The notes beneath the pieces are model-generated. The model ran no database searches and was not told the DNA's origin. It saw only the letters and a list, made by a program, of their open reading frames with translations. Shown piece after piece: positions 11,661 through 26,600 of a DNA stretch of 64,000 nucleotides. Origin of the DNA: Branchiostoma floridae (lineage: Eukaryota > Chordata > Leptocardii > Amphioxiformes > Branchiostomatidae). How positions within the stretch are numbered: the first letter of the stretch is position 1; every line of letters begins with the position of its first letter. Both the position numbers and the translations under genes were made by a program. The DNA lies in contig NC_049982.1 in assembly GCF_000003815.2 (NCBI RefSeq), forward strand, positions 33,947,599-34,011,598. Direction: 5' to 3'.

Positions 11661-12950
11661 TGAGGTCTCTGAACTCTTGTTTCCTTTATTGAAAGCAATG
11701 AAGACATTTTCATAATATTCTTCTCATTCATGTTACAAGAAATTCATTTTTCTCTGAGACCTATTGGTATTTTTCTACACATGTATCTGTTTACACTCAG
11801 CATTGCATTTTTAAACTGGTACTTAAATTTGCACCACTATTTCCAACTTAAAACTCAATTTTCTTTGAGATTGAGGTGTTTTTGCTGATGACATGTACAT
11901 GTTTTTAGATGTTCAAAAACAATTTTCATGTACAGATATTCACTGGTAATTTTGCATGCCTCCCTTGAAATGACGTGTCAGACTATGCATCAGACTTGCT
12001 AAAACACTCAGGTTCTATATGTCAGCAACATGCTGGTATAGTGGTAAACAGAATATCGATCGTCCTTGTTTTAAATTCCAATCATGCATGTGTAAAATGT
12101 TATTCTATTTTCAGGTTGAGTCAGAGGTTGTGAACAAAATAGAAAAAGCACTCGTAATTCAGGGGCGGAACTTACCCTGTGATTCTCAGTTTCTTATTAT
12201 TCACACCTACGACTACTGGTCTACCTTGGAAAAAATCTTGCCTTTTAGTGCCCCTCCTATGGTTGCTATATCTGTTACAATTACTCTGAACAAGTGCTCT
12301 TTAATCAAACATTTCCACTAACAGCAATATATTTCAACATAACGCTTCAATTCTAGTCATGTTACATGTATATACTAGTAGTCAAAACATGTAGTAGCAA
12401 TTGCAACAGCATTTTCTATTACGTTTTCCACATACTGGGCTCTTATGCATATAAGACTACTGTAGTCAAGAATTAAACCTTCAAAACTGATACTATTGAA
12501 TAAAACTAATGCTATATATGATTATATATTTACTTTTACCAAGAAGGTGTTCTTCTTTATATCCTTAAGTAGGACAAATATGACAAAATCAAGATACATT
12601 ATTGTACATTTTTTCAATAGTTACAAGGGATTCTAGCTACAGTTTGCTCCTGTGATCATATCCAAGCAGAACACGACTATCCTGACATGTACATGTAGGC
12701 AACCTCCCATACCTTTCTGACAACTAGCTCCCATCATGACCCATTCCAGCTACATGTTTGTGTGACAAGGGCCTCATCCACTATAACAGATCACTGTACA
12801 TGTTTTTCCATAAGATTACCTTGTGTAGTGTTGTGCATGTAGAACTATACATAACCAAATAAACCAGGTTTGTTATGTAGAATGATTTGTATAAGATGTA
12901 AATTGTTATGAACATCCTTGCCTAAGCTACCTGCATGCCTAAATAATGAC
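11661..12950. other. Gene 3' flank, no gene confirmed
   Basis: AT-rich. A possible isolated exon-like stretch at 12117-12160 (preceded by TTTTCAG) was considered but has no partner exon and no recognisable family. Confidence 0.4.
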
Positions 12951-12959
12951 ATCTGTCAT

Positions 12960-14230
12960 TCCTTTCTGTAAATACCAGCATTGGAATGTCTTAACAAAAA
13001 CGCCCTTGTAGATCCAAAGTTAATTGCTAGAGGGCTCAAACTTGCTCCACTTTCTCATGATGCTAAAAGCTATCTACCACCCAAATTTCAAGACCATATC
13101 ATGTTCGGGACAAGAGATACATTGAAAAGACTGCCATGATAGAATATTCTTGTTAATTATTCAAATGTACTCATATTTTGCATAATAAGTATTTTATTTT
13201 GTCAGGTAGCTACCTACCAAAAATCATGAAAATACGTTGTTCCTTTCTTGAGTTATACTCTTCAAGGAACGGAGTGGGTTTATAAAATTTACCAAAATAA
13301 TATCAAATTTATCAAGCATTACATAAGCTATAACCATGATGATCCGTTCATCCCTTCTTGACTTATTCTCTTTCAAAGTCTAAAACTAAACCAGATCCTG
13401 CAGTTCAAAAAAGCTGCTAGGGGACCCAAATATACACCTCATACTCTCTACCCTGTTTCTCTGTTACATATGTGAAAACTTTGAAAGTCCTATCATGGAA
13501 AGCAGTGGATTTATGAACTTTCTTCCTTAATTATGCAAATAAGCTGTTAATTTGCATAATTAGTAGTTTAATGTTTAAGTCTTCACTTAGACTATCTACA
13601 TACCAGAAATTATAATGTTCTGTCAACACATTCATATTTTCCCATTCATTATGCAAATTAGGTCATACTTAATATCTTTTGAAATTTCTCTCTTTCTCAG
13701 TTGCATACATTGTATGTGACAAGTTTGAAACTCCCATCATGGAATGCAGTGGATTAATAAACTTTCCTCATCAATCATGCAAATTAGCTGTTGATTTGCA
13801 TAATTAGTATTCCATTATGTAAGTCATCACTTAGGGTACATACCAAAAATCATGACGATCCGTCAGCATGTTCTTAAGTTATACTCGAAAGTTTGAAAGG
13901 AAGTCGATTCTGCAGTTCCGAAAAAAAATGGTAGGGGGCCCAAACTCACACACTCACTTTCTGCCCCAAAGGCAATTTACCACTCAAAAATCATGACCAC
14001 AGCATGTCCAGAACATGAAATATCAAAAATGGAAGGTCCACTGCAGTACCTTAGCAAGGGGGCCCATTATCAAAGTTAAACTTCATTTTCATGACCCTAC
14101 CCACCTACCAAATATCATCAGGCTCCATCCAAGGCTTCTCGAGTTATGCTGTTGACACACAGACAGACACACAGAATCTGATGCACACGCTTAAAACATA
14201 ACCTTCCGCCATTCTGGCAAAGGTAACTAA
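12960..14230 (+). repeat. Dispersed repeat, diverged copy, in the BOD1L1 3' flank
   Basis: It parallels 23728-24791 section by section: a TCTTAACAAAAACGCCC-like string, a TTCAAGACCATATCATG-like string, repeated ATTATGCAAAT/ATTTGCATAAT pairs, then CACACAGACAGACACACAGA near 14155 and a decayed terminal hairpin at 14204-14229. The BOD1L1 3' UTR probably runs into it. Confidence 0.6.
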
Positions 14231-14301
14231 AATCCCTAGAAACTATTAAAAAAGACTACAATAGTGTTAAGTAAAGGAGCAAAGTCTAGGGAAGGTCAAG
14301 T

Positions 14302-14632
14302 TTACATTTTTCTTGGTCTCTTGGATATAGGCATGTCATCAGCAGTACTTCTCCTGGTGGACCTTATCCCCTGGGGAGAGCTGTTTCTCCTTGACCTTCC
14401 ACCTTTGACTTCTTGACCCCCTCCTCCACTTTCTACAACAGGTGAAGGGGAACAGCGTTTCCTTTGTGACGAAGGTGACTTTCTGTACGCATGTGTTGGA
14501 GCATGCCCTCGCTTAGGTTGTACACTGTTGTCATCCCTCTTACCTCCTCTAGGTTCTACAGCATGTTGTGGAGAACGTTGTTGGGTGGATTCTGATGATT
14601 TACTCTTCTGTGCGGACCGTGCCTCCACTCCT
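14302..14632 (-). CDS. BOD1L1: BOD1L1 exon 15 (C-terminus and stop)
   Basis: Encodes residues 1340-1449, ending MPISKRPRKM and TAA at 14302-14304. Very basic and Ser/Pro-rich (KSPSSQRKRC, GGRSRRNSSP, RSTRRST). The acceptor is tctcttcag|AGG. I see no AATAAA on the minus strand in the first 200 bases after the stop; a candidate lies near 13193-13198, so the 3' UTR may run about 1.1 kb into an old dispersed repeat. Confidence 0.85.
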
Positions 14633-17600
14633 CTGAAGAGAAACAGAAATTCATTGTAACCTCCACTGCTGTAGCATTATCACACAGTTGAGTGGCCTTA
14701 GGGCTAAGGAAACAGAGATGGGCACACTGCTATACACCATGTGGTGAAGGGAAGACTTGCCTTTTTTTATTGTTCTTACTCTAACACAGTAACAATTTTA
14801 ATTTCATTAAACTAATTTGCCCCTTGAGGGGGCCGCGTAGCACAGTGGTATTGTATTCGGCCCGTGATCGAGAGGTCGCCGGTTCGAATCCGCCTACCGT
14901 GATGCCGGTCTTGTGCCCTTGGGAAAGGCACTTTACACGACTTTCCTCACTTTACTCAAGTGAAAAATGAGTCGTCCCTCGGATAGGACGTTAAATGGAG
15001 GTCCCGTGTATGGGGAGAGCCATACCCCATGCACGTTAAAGAACCCCCACACGTGCGATGGTGCGGTGTGCGTTGGTGCAAATCCTTCTGTCGGGAGTTG
15101 GTGATTCACTTTAAATCACCCGGATGGAGGCCTGGCGAATCTCTGTCTCGTATCAGCCACATGGTGAATTACATCATTCACCCGGACGGGAGACCTGGCG
15201 CATCCCCGTCTTGTAATTAGCCTACGAAAGGGTATGTCACCCCGTAAGGGGCGGTATAACCCCGTCGTGTGTAGACATGTGCGAACATGTCTACATTTGA
15301 TCACGTTTAATTTCATTAAACTAATTTGCATGATTTATGTCTAATAAAGTTCACCTTCACTAAGCTTCAGAATGTTGTAAGTATTGAAATTCCCATCATT
15401 TACCACTATGGAATTATTATCTTTTCTCATTAATTATGCAAATGAGTTCATCATCTGCATAATCAAAACCTACATGTATTTTGCGTTTGGCGCCTGGCAC
15501 GTTTGACTAATTGCTGACGTCATGTATCCACAAGATCACCTGATCGTGTGTCTGTAACTCGCCAGTTTACGTTCTGAAGTGATGGGTTGTCAGTATCCAT
15601 CCTTAAGAAAGCGACAGTGGTCATTGAAAACTCATTATGTGTATACCTTTGCGTTGGCACTGTACTAGAGATGGCTAGTATTCCCCTGCATTCTTGCATG
15701 GCAGTCACATACATTGTACTACCTGTGCGCCTCTGGAGTGACTTCTGTTTTGGCTCAGCAGGCCACTCAGTTACCTGCATGTTCTGCCTGCATTCCCTCC
15801 TGGTGTCTTACTAAAGACTCAATCAAAGATGATTTTTGAGCAACCATTTAGAAACCATACATTGTACCTCTCCTTGGTTTCACAAGATGTCCCACTGCAA
15901 CCCTTCCTGTCTCTCTTCTGCTCATTCTCCCTCCCACGGGATCTGCAGCTGGATGATGATTGGCTGGCAGGAGAATCACTCCTCTTCCTGTTCTCCTCTG
16001 TAACAATAGCCAAAAAATCTCTTAACAATGTACAACTCTTTAACAAAAAGTACAACTTCAGGGAAGTGTGAAGTCGCGTGGCGCAGCGGCGGCATTTGTG
16101 CCTCGTGACCGAGAGGTTGCAGGTTCGAATCCGACTGCGTGTCACCGATCTTGTGCCCTTGGGAAAGACACTTTACACGGCTTTCCTCACTATACTCAGG
16201 TGAAAATGAGTAGCCGGTGCAATGGCCTAGTGGGTAGAGTGGGCCGAGTCATACCAAAGACTCTAAAAATGGTACATGCTGCTTTCTCTGCTTAGCACTC
16301 AGCATTCGGGAAAGAGTATGGAAGTTGAACACACACCACTACCAGTGGACTAGCGCCCTGCTGTAGTGATTGCGTTGTGTGTGGCCCAGGGCTAATGAAA
16401 CTAATGTGTGGCCCAGGGCTAATGAGTTGTACTATCTTCATGGTCAGATAAGAACAGCATGAAACTGAATCCTGGGAAATGCAAGGCCGTTCACGTCTGC
16501 TTCAGCCACACACCACCTCCGCCACCCCCTCTCACCATCCACGGCCACGTGCTGGAAATTGTACCTGTAAGTGTCGCCAAGTGCCTAGGAGTGACGTTCC
16601 AAGGAGACCTAGGGTGGGGCACCCACGTTTCGGACATAACAAAGAAAGGAGGTCAGAGACTGTACCTTCTTTGCCGACTCCGACAGTTTAACGTACCCGT
16701 GGAAGACCTAGTGACTGTATACACCTGCTTCATTCGTCCCGTCCTGGAATACGCTGCCCCTGTTTGGCACCCTGGCCTTACGAACACACAACACAAGAAG
16801 ATCGAAAGAATCCAACGACGGGCAACTAGGATCATCCTAGGACATACCCCCTCATATGAGCAGTCCTGCAAAGCACAGAAGTTACAGAGCCTCTATGAGA
16901 GGAGGGAGGACCTTTGCCTGGAGTTTGGAAAGAAGCTGGCCAAGTCAAACCTGTACCACACTTGGCTACCATGCACAAGAGGTGAAGTCACGGGGAGGAA
17001 AACGAGACAAACAAACAAAATTGACACCATACCAGCACGCACAAAACGATATGCCCAAAGTCCATTACCTTACATTGTCAAGCTCTTGAACAGCAGTGAA
17101 TAACTTTTATTTAAATTGATGTGTAATTGTTATTGTATTTTATCATGATTGTAAATTAGCTACAAATGTGTATAAGGTGATTGATGTATTCACCTGTATT
17201 GCTTGTAAAAACTTTGTAACAACAAATGTGTATAAGGTGATTGATGTAGTCTCCTGTAGTGTTTGTAAAAAGCTTGTAACTATGAATCTCACAATTCAGC
17301 CTTTTGGCTGCCAAGAGTGTTCAACCAATAAACCAGTAAACAAACAAACAAACAGAGATGGGCACCGCCCTATGCGCCAGAGATAGGCACCGCCCTTGGC
17401 GCGGGAAGGGTTTAACTTTTTTAACTAACAACTTCAGGGAAGACAAAATACATGTATATGAGGCTCTTTCATGGACAGTGCTTTGACTCATTAAACCTAT
17501 CAAAACATTTGAGATCTTCCTCTATGCCTTTTGACAATAAAACAGAGGTATAGGCATAGAGGTGACTGTATTTATTTCTTTTTAAAGAATGAATGAATGA

Positions 17601-20600
17601 ATTAAGATTTTGATTATTTCCTTTATTCCTTTATCAAGATACCCTTTAGCCCGTAGGGCTAGTCTTCCAGGGTTCGAACAGATACACCACAAACATACAT
17701 GTATATATATACATAACAGATAAAAACATTCACAATCATAAAGAAAAAACTATCAACTTGAGAATACATGATGGTAGATTGCCGTTTTAAATCGTGAAAT
17801 GTTGGGCAGGGATTTGATGTGTGGCAGTAGGACATTCCATAGACTGATGGCACGGTAGAGAAAAGTTCGCTTTTTTGAGTTTGTTTTGGGCTTAGGTAGT
17901 TTAAAACTGAAGGAATCGGATAATCTAGTTGAATATGTGTGGGTAGAATGGACAGGGACGATGGAGCTGTAAATGTTATGGGGCTCCTTACTGACAAGTA
18001 TTCTGAAAAACATAGTCAAAGTGCTGATGGCAAATCTTTCTCTTACCATGGGCCAACCCAAGTTTGAATGCATTTGCTGAACAGGTGTTTCTAGTGGGCA
18101 TTTAAGCTATACTCTACATGCTCTATTTGTGTGGCAGGGAAGGTTGTGCTCATCGAGTTTTATAATTCCTGACATTTTGATATCAGTATGACGTAATATG
18201 ACGTAATTATGACGTCATTAATTGATATTTTTGGCTAAAACGGGGAATTCCCATAATACCTAAATATCTCACTCAAAAAGTTACCAATAAAGGTTTCTTA
18301 TTAATATTTAAGTGTTCTAAGACTTCTGTTGTCAAAAGCCGACGCAATGACTTGAAAATGACGTCATAGAATGACGTCATCGGTAGTTTAGCTATCCGCC
18401 ATCTTGGATTATCAACCTTAATTTTTTCGAGATACATTTTTTTCAACATATAACGCTAAAACCCCTTGAAAATGGATTAAAAACGTTCAAATGAATGTTT
18501 TCTGTAAGAAAATACCAAGTAGTGATGAAATTTGAGTGAAAATAAGCTTGTTATACTTTTCATCATGATATTGGCGGTCATCTTGAATTTTGACCAATTA
18601 CGTCATCTCATTAGCATAATTTATATTTAATTATGAATGTTCAACTAAGATGTCTTAGATATTAAAGATATATGAAAAGATGTTTAGTTTAGCAAGAAAA
18701 TCTTAAAATCCCATTGTTTAAACCAAAATACGTGATTTTTTGTAAAATTTGCCTTTCAGAAACCCGTTGCCATGGCAACACGAAAAATCATAAACTTTCT
18801 CAATTTTTTAAAAATTGTTGCCAACAATATTTTAGGAAAACTCAGCAATTTTGGTTGTTCTAGCACAAGCCGTTTGGGAGCTATAGAGGGTCAAAGTTGC
18901 CGCGGGCACTTTTAGCCCCCCCCCCAGTCTGGATAGGGTTAATGTACCTTAATAAATTATTAATAAATTATTCCCAAAATTGAAAATAAAGCAGCATTAA
19001 CTTGAGTAATACTTGTGCAAATAACATCAAACTTGGTGAAAGTCGCAATCGGCAGGAGAGTTTTCAATTTCAGGTCCTTGGAAGTGCCTAGCTCGTTTCT
19101 ATGGCAACCATTGCTAAGGAAAAGATAATTCCGTGGCAACGGGGACGCCCATGGCTTCTACAGCCATTTTAAGTATATCAAAGTTATCTATTCATGAAGC
19201 AATCGTTGTATTTCACAACAAGAGTAATTAATAAGACAATAATTTGATTGGATTTGATTTACCCATGATAATACATTGTATAAGCCATATCTATGATGCA
19301 TTGGATTTCTGCAAACTTGCCTAGAATAATGCAGCATACATGTAACTAGTGTCATTCTTGTCCAATTGACATCACACTTGAAGAAAGTTACAAGCGCAGC
19401 AGAAGAGTGTTTATTTGCTGGCCCTTGAAAATGCCTGACGTGTTTCTATGGGAACCGTTGTTAGGGAAAACATACCCCATAGAACGGATTGCTAATGGCC
19501 TTACTAAATTTCAGTTCATTTGGTTTCAATGTTGCATTATTCTACGCAAATTTTGTAGAAATCCATCATCATCATCATCATCATCATGATCATGGGCGGG
19601 TTGCCCGGACCAGATCCACTCTTTCTTTCCAGAGTGCTCTGTCCCCTAAAATGTCAACCCCACATCACGAGCAAGCTGGTCTATGTAGGTTAGTCGAGGT
19701 CGCCCAGCAGGTGCATACCCGTGAGCTGGCTTCCACATTATGAGTTCACTATAGCAAGTTCTGAAATCCAATGTGTCATAGATATGGCTCATACAATGTA
19801 TCATGGGTAAATTAAATCCAATCAAATTACTGTCTTATCAAAAACTACTCTTGTTGTGAAGTACAACAATTGCTTCATGAATCAGGGCTCGAAATACTGG
19901 GTGCATGTGCACCCAGGTGCACCCAAAATTGGAGCTGTGCACCCAATTATTTTCCGTGGGTGCACAGGGTGCACCCAAATATTTTCTTTGGTTTATATAT
20001 GTAAAGATATCAAAGTGTACTAGTATACATCTGATGTATCATAATCTTGACATCTAAGGGTTAGAAAGATAATAAAAATGTCGGTCATGGTACTTGTTTA
20101 AGAATTTGATAGCATGTAACTATGTTTTGTTGTTAGGTTTTTCTGACATTCTATTTACATTTAAGTGGTGCACCCAAAATTTTTTTGGTGCACCCAATTT
20201 TTTAAGCTGGGTGCACCAGTGCACCTTATCTCAAAAATGAATTTCGAGCCCTGTGAATGGATGACTTAAATATACAACAATGGCTGAAGAAAATGTTTCC
20301 TGTTATTGGCACAAGTATTACTCAAGTTATGCTGCCTAATTTATTTTTAGTTTCAGGCATCATCGCCTAATTTGCATAAAGAACCATTGCTTAAGGAAAA
20401 GATGAACTATGATGTCCGACCCAGACCATAGAACAACTTACTTTTGCTATCTTAAATTAAAATGATGGGAGACATCACGCTATAATTCTATGATAGTGAA
20501 GTAAATAAGTACTGGGTGGGCTATGAAACCACATTTTCTCAGGTACATGTATCTCTGCCTGGACAAGAAAGACAATATATTTTAATCAATGTATGAATTG

Positions 20601-23600
20601 AGATAAAACAATACATTTCAACCATACTGTACTATGAAAAATAAAGTAAAGAAAAATGCCTTACCATACTGAGAGGGGGAGGGGAGAAACAAGCCTGCCT
20701 GGCTTCTACATAGCCATCTTCCACTGCACTACACTAATACCATTCAAATTACAAGTTTACTAAATATAAGACGAAGAAGGTTGGAGTACTCGACCAAAAA
20801 TTTATGGTGAGTCTTTCTTCTGTTATGCTTGACAAAGTTTCAACTTTTTTAACTATGGATTCTACCAACACATAGAATTCTAATTAAAAGGAACAGCAAC
20901 AATTGAGAAATATCAAACCAATCGGAAGTGTAAATGATTGAGCAAATAAATGACGTATGAAACATAAAATGTTAAAGCTAACTATAAATCATTACATGTA
21001 TATGAATGAGCAATCCATGTATGAAACATAGATTTCTTAAGCTAAATGAATAGAATTCTTAAGTTACGATCAATTCTTAAGTTAAAAAAAAATAAAAATA
21101 ACGTTACACAAATTATCTATGAGTGCGCCAGCTGTAGGTCACCCAGTAAAAGATTAGGGGCACCGCTCAAAACTTGGCTGTACAGAAGCGTATGTGCACG
21201 GGCATTTCTAGCTCTGAAACATTAGAAACAATGGAAAATTACAGAACCTTCAGAGCATTCCCTCGTTTCCTCTTCTTTCAAAGACAGCCCTGCATCAGCT
21301 GGCATCTGGACTGCAGATTCAGAAGCAGAAGGCTGCAGTGCAACTATAGGGATGGAGTAGGTTGTCTCAGTGTTCAGAGGCTGGTACTCAAACTGTTCAT
21401 CCTGTGTGGGGGTGGGTGGAGTGGTGGGCTCTTCATACTTCTCCATTGGAAGAGCCTCTGCTTGTTTGGGTTCATCAGTGGCATTTTTCTCAAAAGTGGC
21501 TGATTGACTTTCTGAGTCTTTAGATGGTATGGAGCAATCAGCTGATGGGACTTTGCTATCTCCTTCATGCTGGGTGTTAGTCACTTGTTTCTCCATCAAT
21601 TGTGGCGACTCTATAAGCCTTTCTGTGGGTTTTGCAATATCTTCTTGTTTTGATTCAAGAGCATTTATCTTCCTGTTTTTGTCCTTTCCATTGTCATTTG
21701 TAGCCTCATCCTTTGACCCTGCTTTTTCATACATTTTGTCGGTACTAGTATCTCCTATTTCTGCCTTAGTTTTGTCTGATACTGTTGAAGGCTTTTCCAT
21801 TTCCTTCTGGCCATCTTTACCAATCTCAACATCTATAACAGCCTTTTCTACTCCTTTATTTAATTCAATACTTTTTATGTTCTTTGTAGTCGTGTCTAGA
21901 GAGCTACTTTGTGGACCCTTTGTTGTGCCGTCGGGAGGTTTCTCCTCTTGGGCTGAGTCCAGTCTGGGAGGGGGTGGGGAGGGAGAGGGTGGGGCTGGGG
22001 ATGTGTCATAACCTTTGTCCAGCTTGTCACTGGCCGTAGATCCCCTGTGAAGAGAGAATATGAATGTAGATGGGCATTTGTCAAACTTAAAACCAGGCAA
22101 GATAAGAGATGTTACGCATTGACAGTAAGTACCCTATGGAGAGACAAACAGAAACTGCAGTGCAGATACACAAATAGACACATATACTGCATTTCACACA
22201 GAACAACAGACCTCCTCCTCCCCCTGCCCTGTGCAGATCCAGGTCTGGGTGGGACAAAGCTTGCCCCTATGTTGGAGGCCCTTCTCTTCTTGGGCTTGGT
22301 TGGCTGTGAGTTCTGTAACACTTCAGGGATGGAGGCAGTCGTACTGAGCAGAAAGTTGGCAGTGCTGGGCTTCGGTAGGTCTGCAGGGGAGAAAAAAAAT
22401 CCATTACAAAATGTATCCTCTGTTGGATTGGAGCATGGCTAGTACAATGTAGCTTTTCTATAGCTCGCAACTTCATGCATGTTCTCATGACCATATCATA
22501 AGATAGACCTGAGCAAACTCTCCATACCAAAGAACTGCATTTTCCATACGCATTCCTTATTCATACTTTGATAACTCTTTCGTGACCATCAACCTTAGTA
22601 AATAGGTAGTACATTTTGTAGCAAATAAAATTCTTCTGATCAATTAAAAAGGTCTAAATGGACTTTATTCCAAACACACTATGCACAAAAGTCTTGTGAC
22701 AAGTCATGACAGAAGGAGAGTCAAGCCTGTCAATATCAACCACTCAAGGTATGTAAAACAAATGGCCACAGGATTCTTCAAATACTTGTGTCACAAATGC
22801 CACTAAAATACAACATTTCCTGATGATGATCAAACAGCCATCTAAGGCCCCGTTCATGATGTAAAAAAATGAAATGGTTCTATCGGTTAGGCCTGGAAAT
22901 CCGACAGCAAACGACAGGAAACGGTTTGCATTTTGCGTTCAAGATGCAAACTTGCAAAAAGTTTCAGTTCCTTGAAAAGGCATGGTAATGCGACCTCTGA
23001 GGTTGTTGTGATCTTGCCCAAACTTGTACTTCTGTGTCAGATTATTGGTCTTTGATCGAAATTGAACCAATGTCTTACTGAATTCAAAGCTGGGTTCTGT
23101 TATGACCTTGGAAATGCCTCTGAAAACATTGTGGTCCTGATATATGTCATGCTATGACATTTCCGCTGGATCTCCTGACACATTCCCCTTGCGATATCAA
23201 GACTGCTAGCTCCTCAGTTGACCAGGAGGCGGCCCGATGATAAAAACAAATTTTTCGATTGAAAACGCGGCCGAAACACCCGAATGACAGATAAAAAATT
23301 GTACTTTTCCCCCGTGGCGCCACCAAATATGAACGCACATGCCCGGATGTAAAACGGATCGCGCCGCTTTTGCGTTCATGATGCAAATTCGCAATTCCGG
23401 ATAAGGAAGAAACCGTTTCAATACTACCTCGCGAGGAGGTTCCAAAAAAAAAACGTTTCCTGTAGCATCAGATCCGTTTCGGAGCGTTCATGATGACAAA
23501 ACTTATCTGTTTCAGCTGGCCTAACCGATAGAACCGTTTCATTTTTTGAATCATGAACGGGGCCTAAATATTATTCAATAGGCATTGATCACCCGGCAGC

Positions 23601-26600
23601 AGGAATCAGGAACTGGAAGTACATGTATGATTTGCAAGATTTGCTGTTCAATAGCATTGGAAGGGTGTATAAAAACGCCGGCCAGGCAACATGTACCCCT
23701 GGATAAATAAATAAATAAACTAGAGTTCAGCGACCTCATACCTCCATGAAAATTTAGAGCTTTTGTAAATTTTATGCAATTGACTAATACATTAACATAA
23801 TTTATGCGTTGTGTTGTTCATCATTGACTAACGTACACATCTCACAAGTATAAGATTCCAATCATTAGACATAAAGCGGCTTTGCAATTTTTACTTAAAT
23901 TCTGCAAATAAGTTCCTCATTACCATATTTGGTATCTGCTTATATTCCATCTATCATAATTAATAAGTGTTACATTTATTGAAGTCCAGTTATTGCTAAT
24001 AATGGTATTATACAATTTCCTCATTAATTATGCAAATAAGGTCCTCATTTGCATAACAAGTATATCATTATGAACACCTTTGCCTAAGCTACCTGCACCC
24101 CTAAAATGATGCCAATCCGTCAATCCTTTCTGCAGTTATCCTCTTTGGAATGTCTTGACAAAAACGCCCCTGCAGTTCCGAAATTACATGTTAGTGGGCT
24201 GAAATCTGCCCCACTTTGTCATGACACTGCAAGCTATTTACCACCTAAATGTCAAGACTATATCATGTCCGGGACAAGAGATACATTGAAAAAACTGCTA
24301 TGATAGAATATTCTCATTAATTATGCAAATATACTCCTATTTTGCATAATTAGTATCTTATCTTGTACAACATTGTCTAAGGTACCTACATACCACAAAT
24401 CATGAAAATCCATTGTTCCCTTCTTGAGTTAAACTCTTCAGAAGTTTTTGACAAAAATGCCCCTGCTATCCCAAACCTAGTCGGTTACTAAGGGGGCCAA
24501 AACTTATGTCACTTATTCCTGAGCACAAGAGCTATCTAACACTCAAAAATCGTGACCATAGCGTGTTCAGAACACGAGATAGCAAAACCGGAAGTTGTGC
24601 TGCAGTACCAAGGGATGCCGCTAGGGGGCCCAAAATCTAATCACTTCCAGCTTTCATCACACCCCACCAACACACCAAGTATGAAACTAATCCATCCAGC
24701 CATTCTTGAGTTATCTTGTTGACAGACAGACAGACACACACACACACAAACGCTGGGTAAAATATAACCTCCATGACATTTCATGGAGGTAACAAACAAA
24801 ATATTTTATATGTTTATTGAACAATTCTGTTATGTCTGCATGTAATCGGGAAATGTTGAATTTTGAGACACTTAAGGTTTGTGTCCAATAATCCAAGAGA
24901 ACAACAAAAAGTGGCCACAATGGCCCAGTCGTTTTCATGAAGAAGTGATTATTATCATGGGTACCACTATAAGAATAAGCACCATTACTTACTGAAGGTG
25001 TATGTGTAAGAGCCCAGCTGCACTTGTCTCTTCTCCAGCTTCACCTGTATCTTTGCAGCACCCTTTCTCCGAGGTCGCTGTTTAGCTGGGACATTTGTTG
25101 GTGTTGGTGCTCTCTTTACATGAGCCTATTATTGTATATGTAGAGTTAGAACGCTGCAAAATGTCCACGTAATGGAATATAAAATACATGTACAAGCTCA
25201 AGACATTCTAATGCTTACATCACATGGCTTAGCAACACGGTACACTTGACCATTTCGATATTCAGTGCTACAGCATAAATGTCAGTTGCCTTCATTGTAG
25301 CTCTTGTTACAAACAGTGCATCAAGATACTAAAAAATATCCATATACAACATATATGACTTAAGTGTCAAAATCGTAACTGAAAGACAATCATGTCAGTT
25401 GTGTGCAATATGTTCAAATCAAGTTGAAAAACTTGTTTGTCCCTAAGTTTGACTCCAAAGTGAATCAATTCTCTATCCATACAATGTGACTGTATTACAG
25501 CTTACTGATTTACTGGTTGTTTCTTCAGATAGAACAGAAGTTGGGACACAGCTAGCTTCTTCTGGCTTGGGAGGTGCATCATGTGCTTCTACCTGATTAA
25601 AAAAAAATACATACATTGTATTTACCATTTCAAAACTTACCATATTTTCACAATTACAGTAACATCTATTGGCATAACACCGCCATTAATACTTATACCG
25701 CCAAATGACATAAACCGTTACGATAAATTTTCGGTGATCCACTAGCGCAGCAACAATAATTTCCGAGGTATGCACACTTCAGACATCCATGTGGTTCACA
25801 CATTTTCAAAAAGGCTTCGATAACGGTGCATTCCAAGACAGCAGTAAAGTTTTACGTCATAGCGGTTGTGACGGACCAAAATTAAATGAACATTCTTGAT
25901 AGTATACGTCCGTTTTCTCATTACTTTCTGTATGCTCATGCAGGTTTGTGCTTTGTGCAATTACTAACAGGAAAGGAAGGAACAGCAGAAGATGAATAAA
26001 GGTACATAGCGGCACTTAATTGTGCCGTGTTTCTTCCTGGCCTTATTATTGAACCTCCTCCCAAACACGCACCCGTTCTCCGTGTAATTCCGGGGTGTGC
26101 TACGATTACGATATTACGTTTTAAGCACGACAAGAGAGACAAAAAAAGATACCGAAAACAAGTGGCAAGGGTAAGCTTTATCAGCAACATGTGACTAAAG
26201 AAAAGGAGACGTTGATCATCTGTCAAATTAGTATCGCTTGCAAACTTGCAGTAAACTTGGCGGTATTATGATAATAGATGTTTCCCAATTTTTCTCTTTA
26301 AAATCCAAAAGGTGTTGGTACTGTTGTTACCAAAGTCAGCTGCTTAAGTATATTACTAAAACTAAAACTAAAACATACTCCACTGTTCAATTGTTGTACA
26401 TTTTAAAGCTTTGAGCATTTACAGTAAATTACTAGTACATCTTTTTATAACATATCGTATGCTATGTAAAAAATGAAGGCAAACATGGCAAAATGAATAA
26501 AAAGCGTAATAGTCACTGAGCAAACCACAATCAGAATGGGGACGGCAAACATTCTATGTACCACACGTTGTACCTCGCTGTTGGTGACGTCATCGCCCGG

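Noticed and set aside
12019-12321. Exon-like stretch after TTTTCAG (VESEVVNKIEKAL)
   Set aside because: No partner exon, no recognisable family, and a weak donor; likely chance.
14829-14900. tRNA gene (A and B boxes)
   Set aside because: The 5' and 3' ends do not form an acceptor stem, and the sequence continues into a SINE body bounded by a 24-bp target duplication.
21248-21260. Alternative exon 13 donor gtaatt, seven bases downstream
   Set aside because: It would leave a phase that cannot join exon 14 in frame, whereas GAAG|gttctg joins perfectly.
21529-22011. Plus-strand 160-codon ORF
   Set aside because: Antisense shadow of BOD1L1 exon 13, which has matched splice sites and phase on the minus strand.
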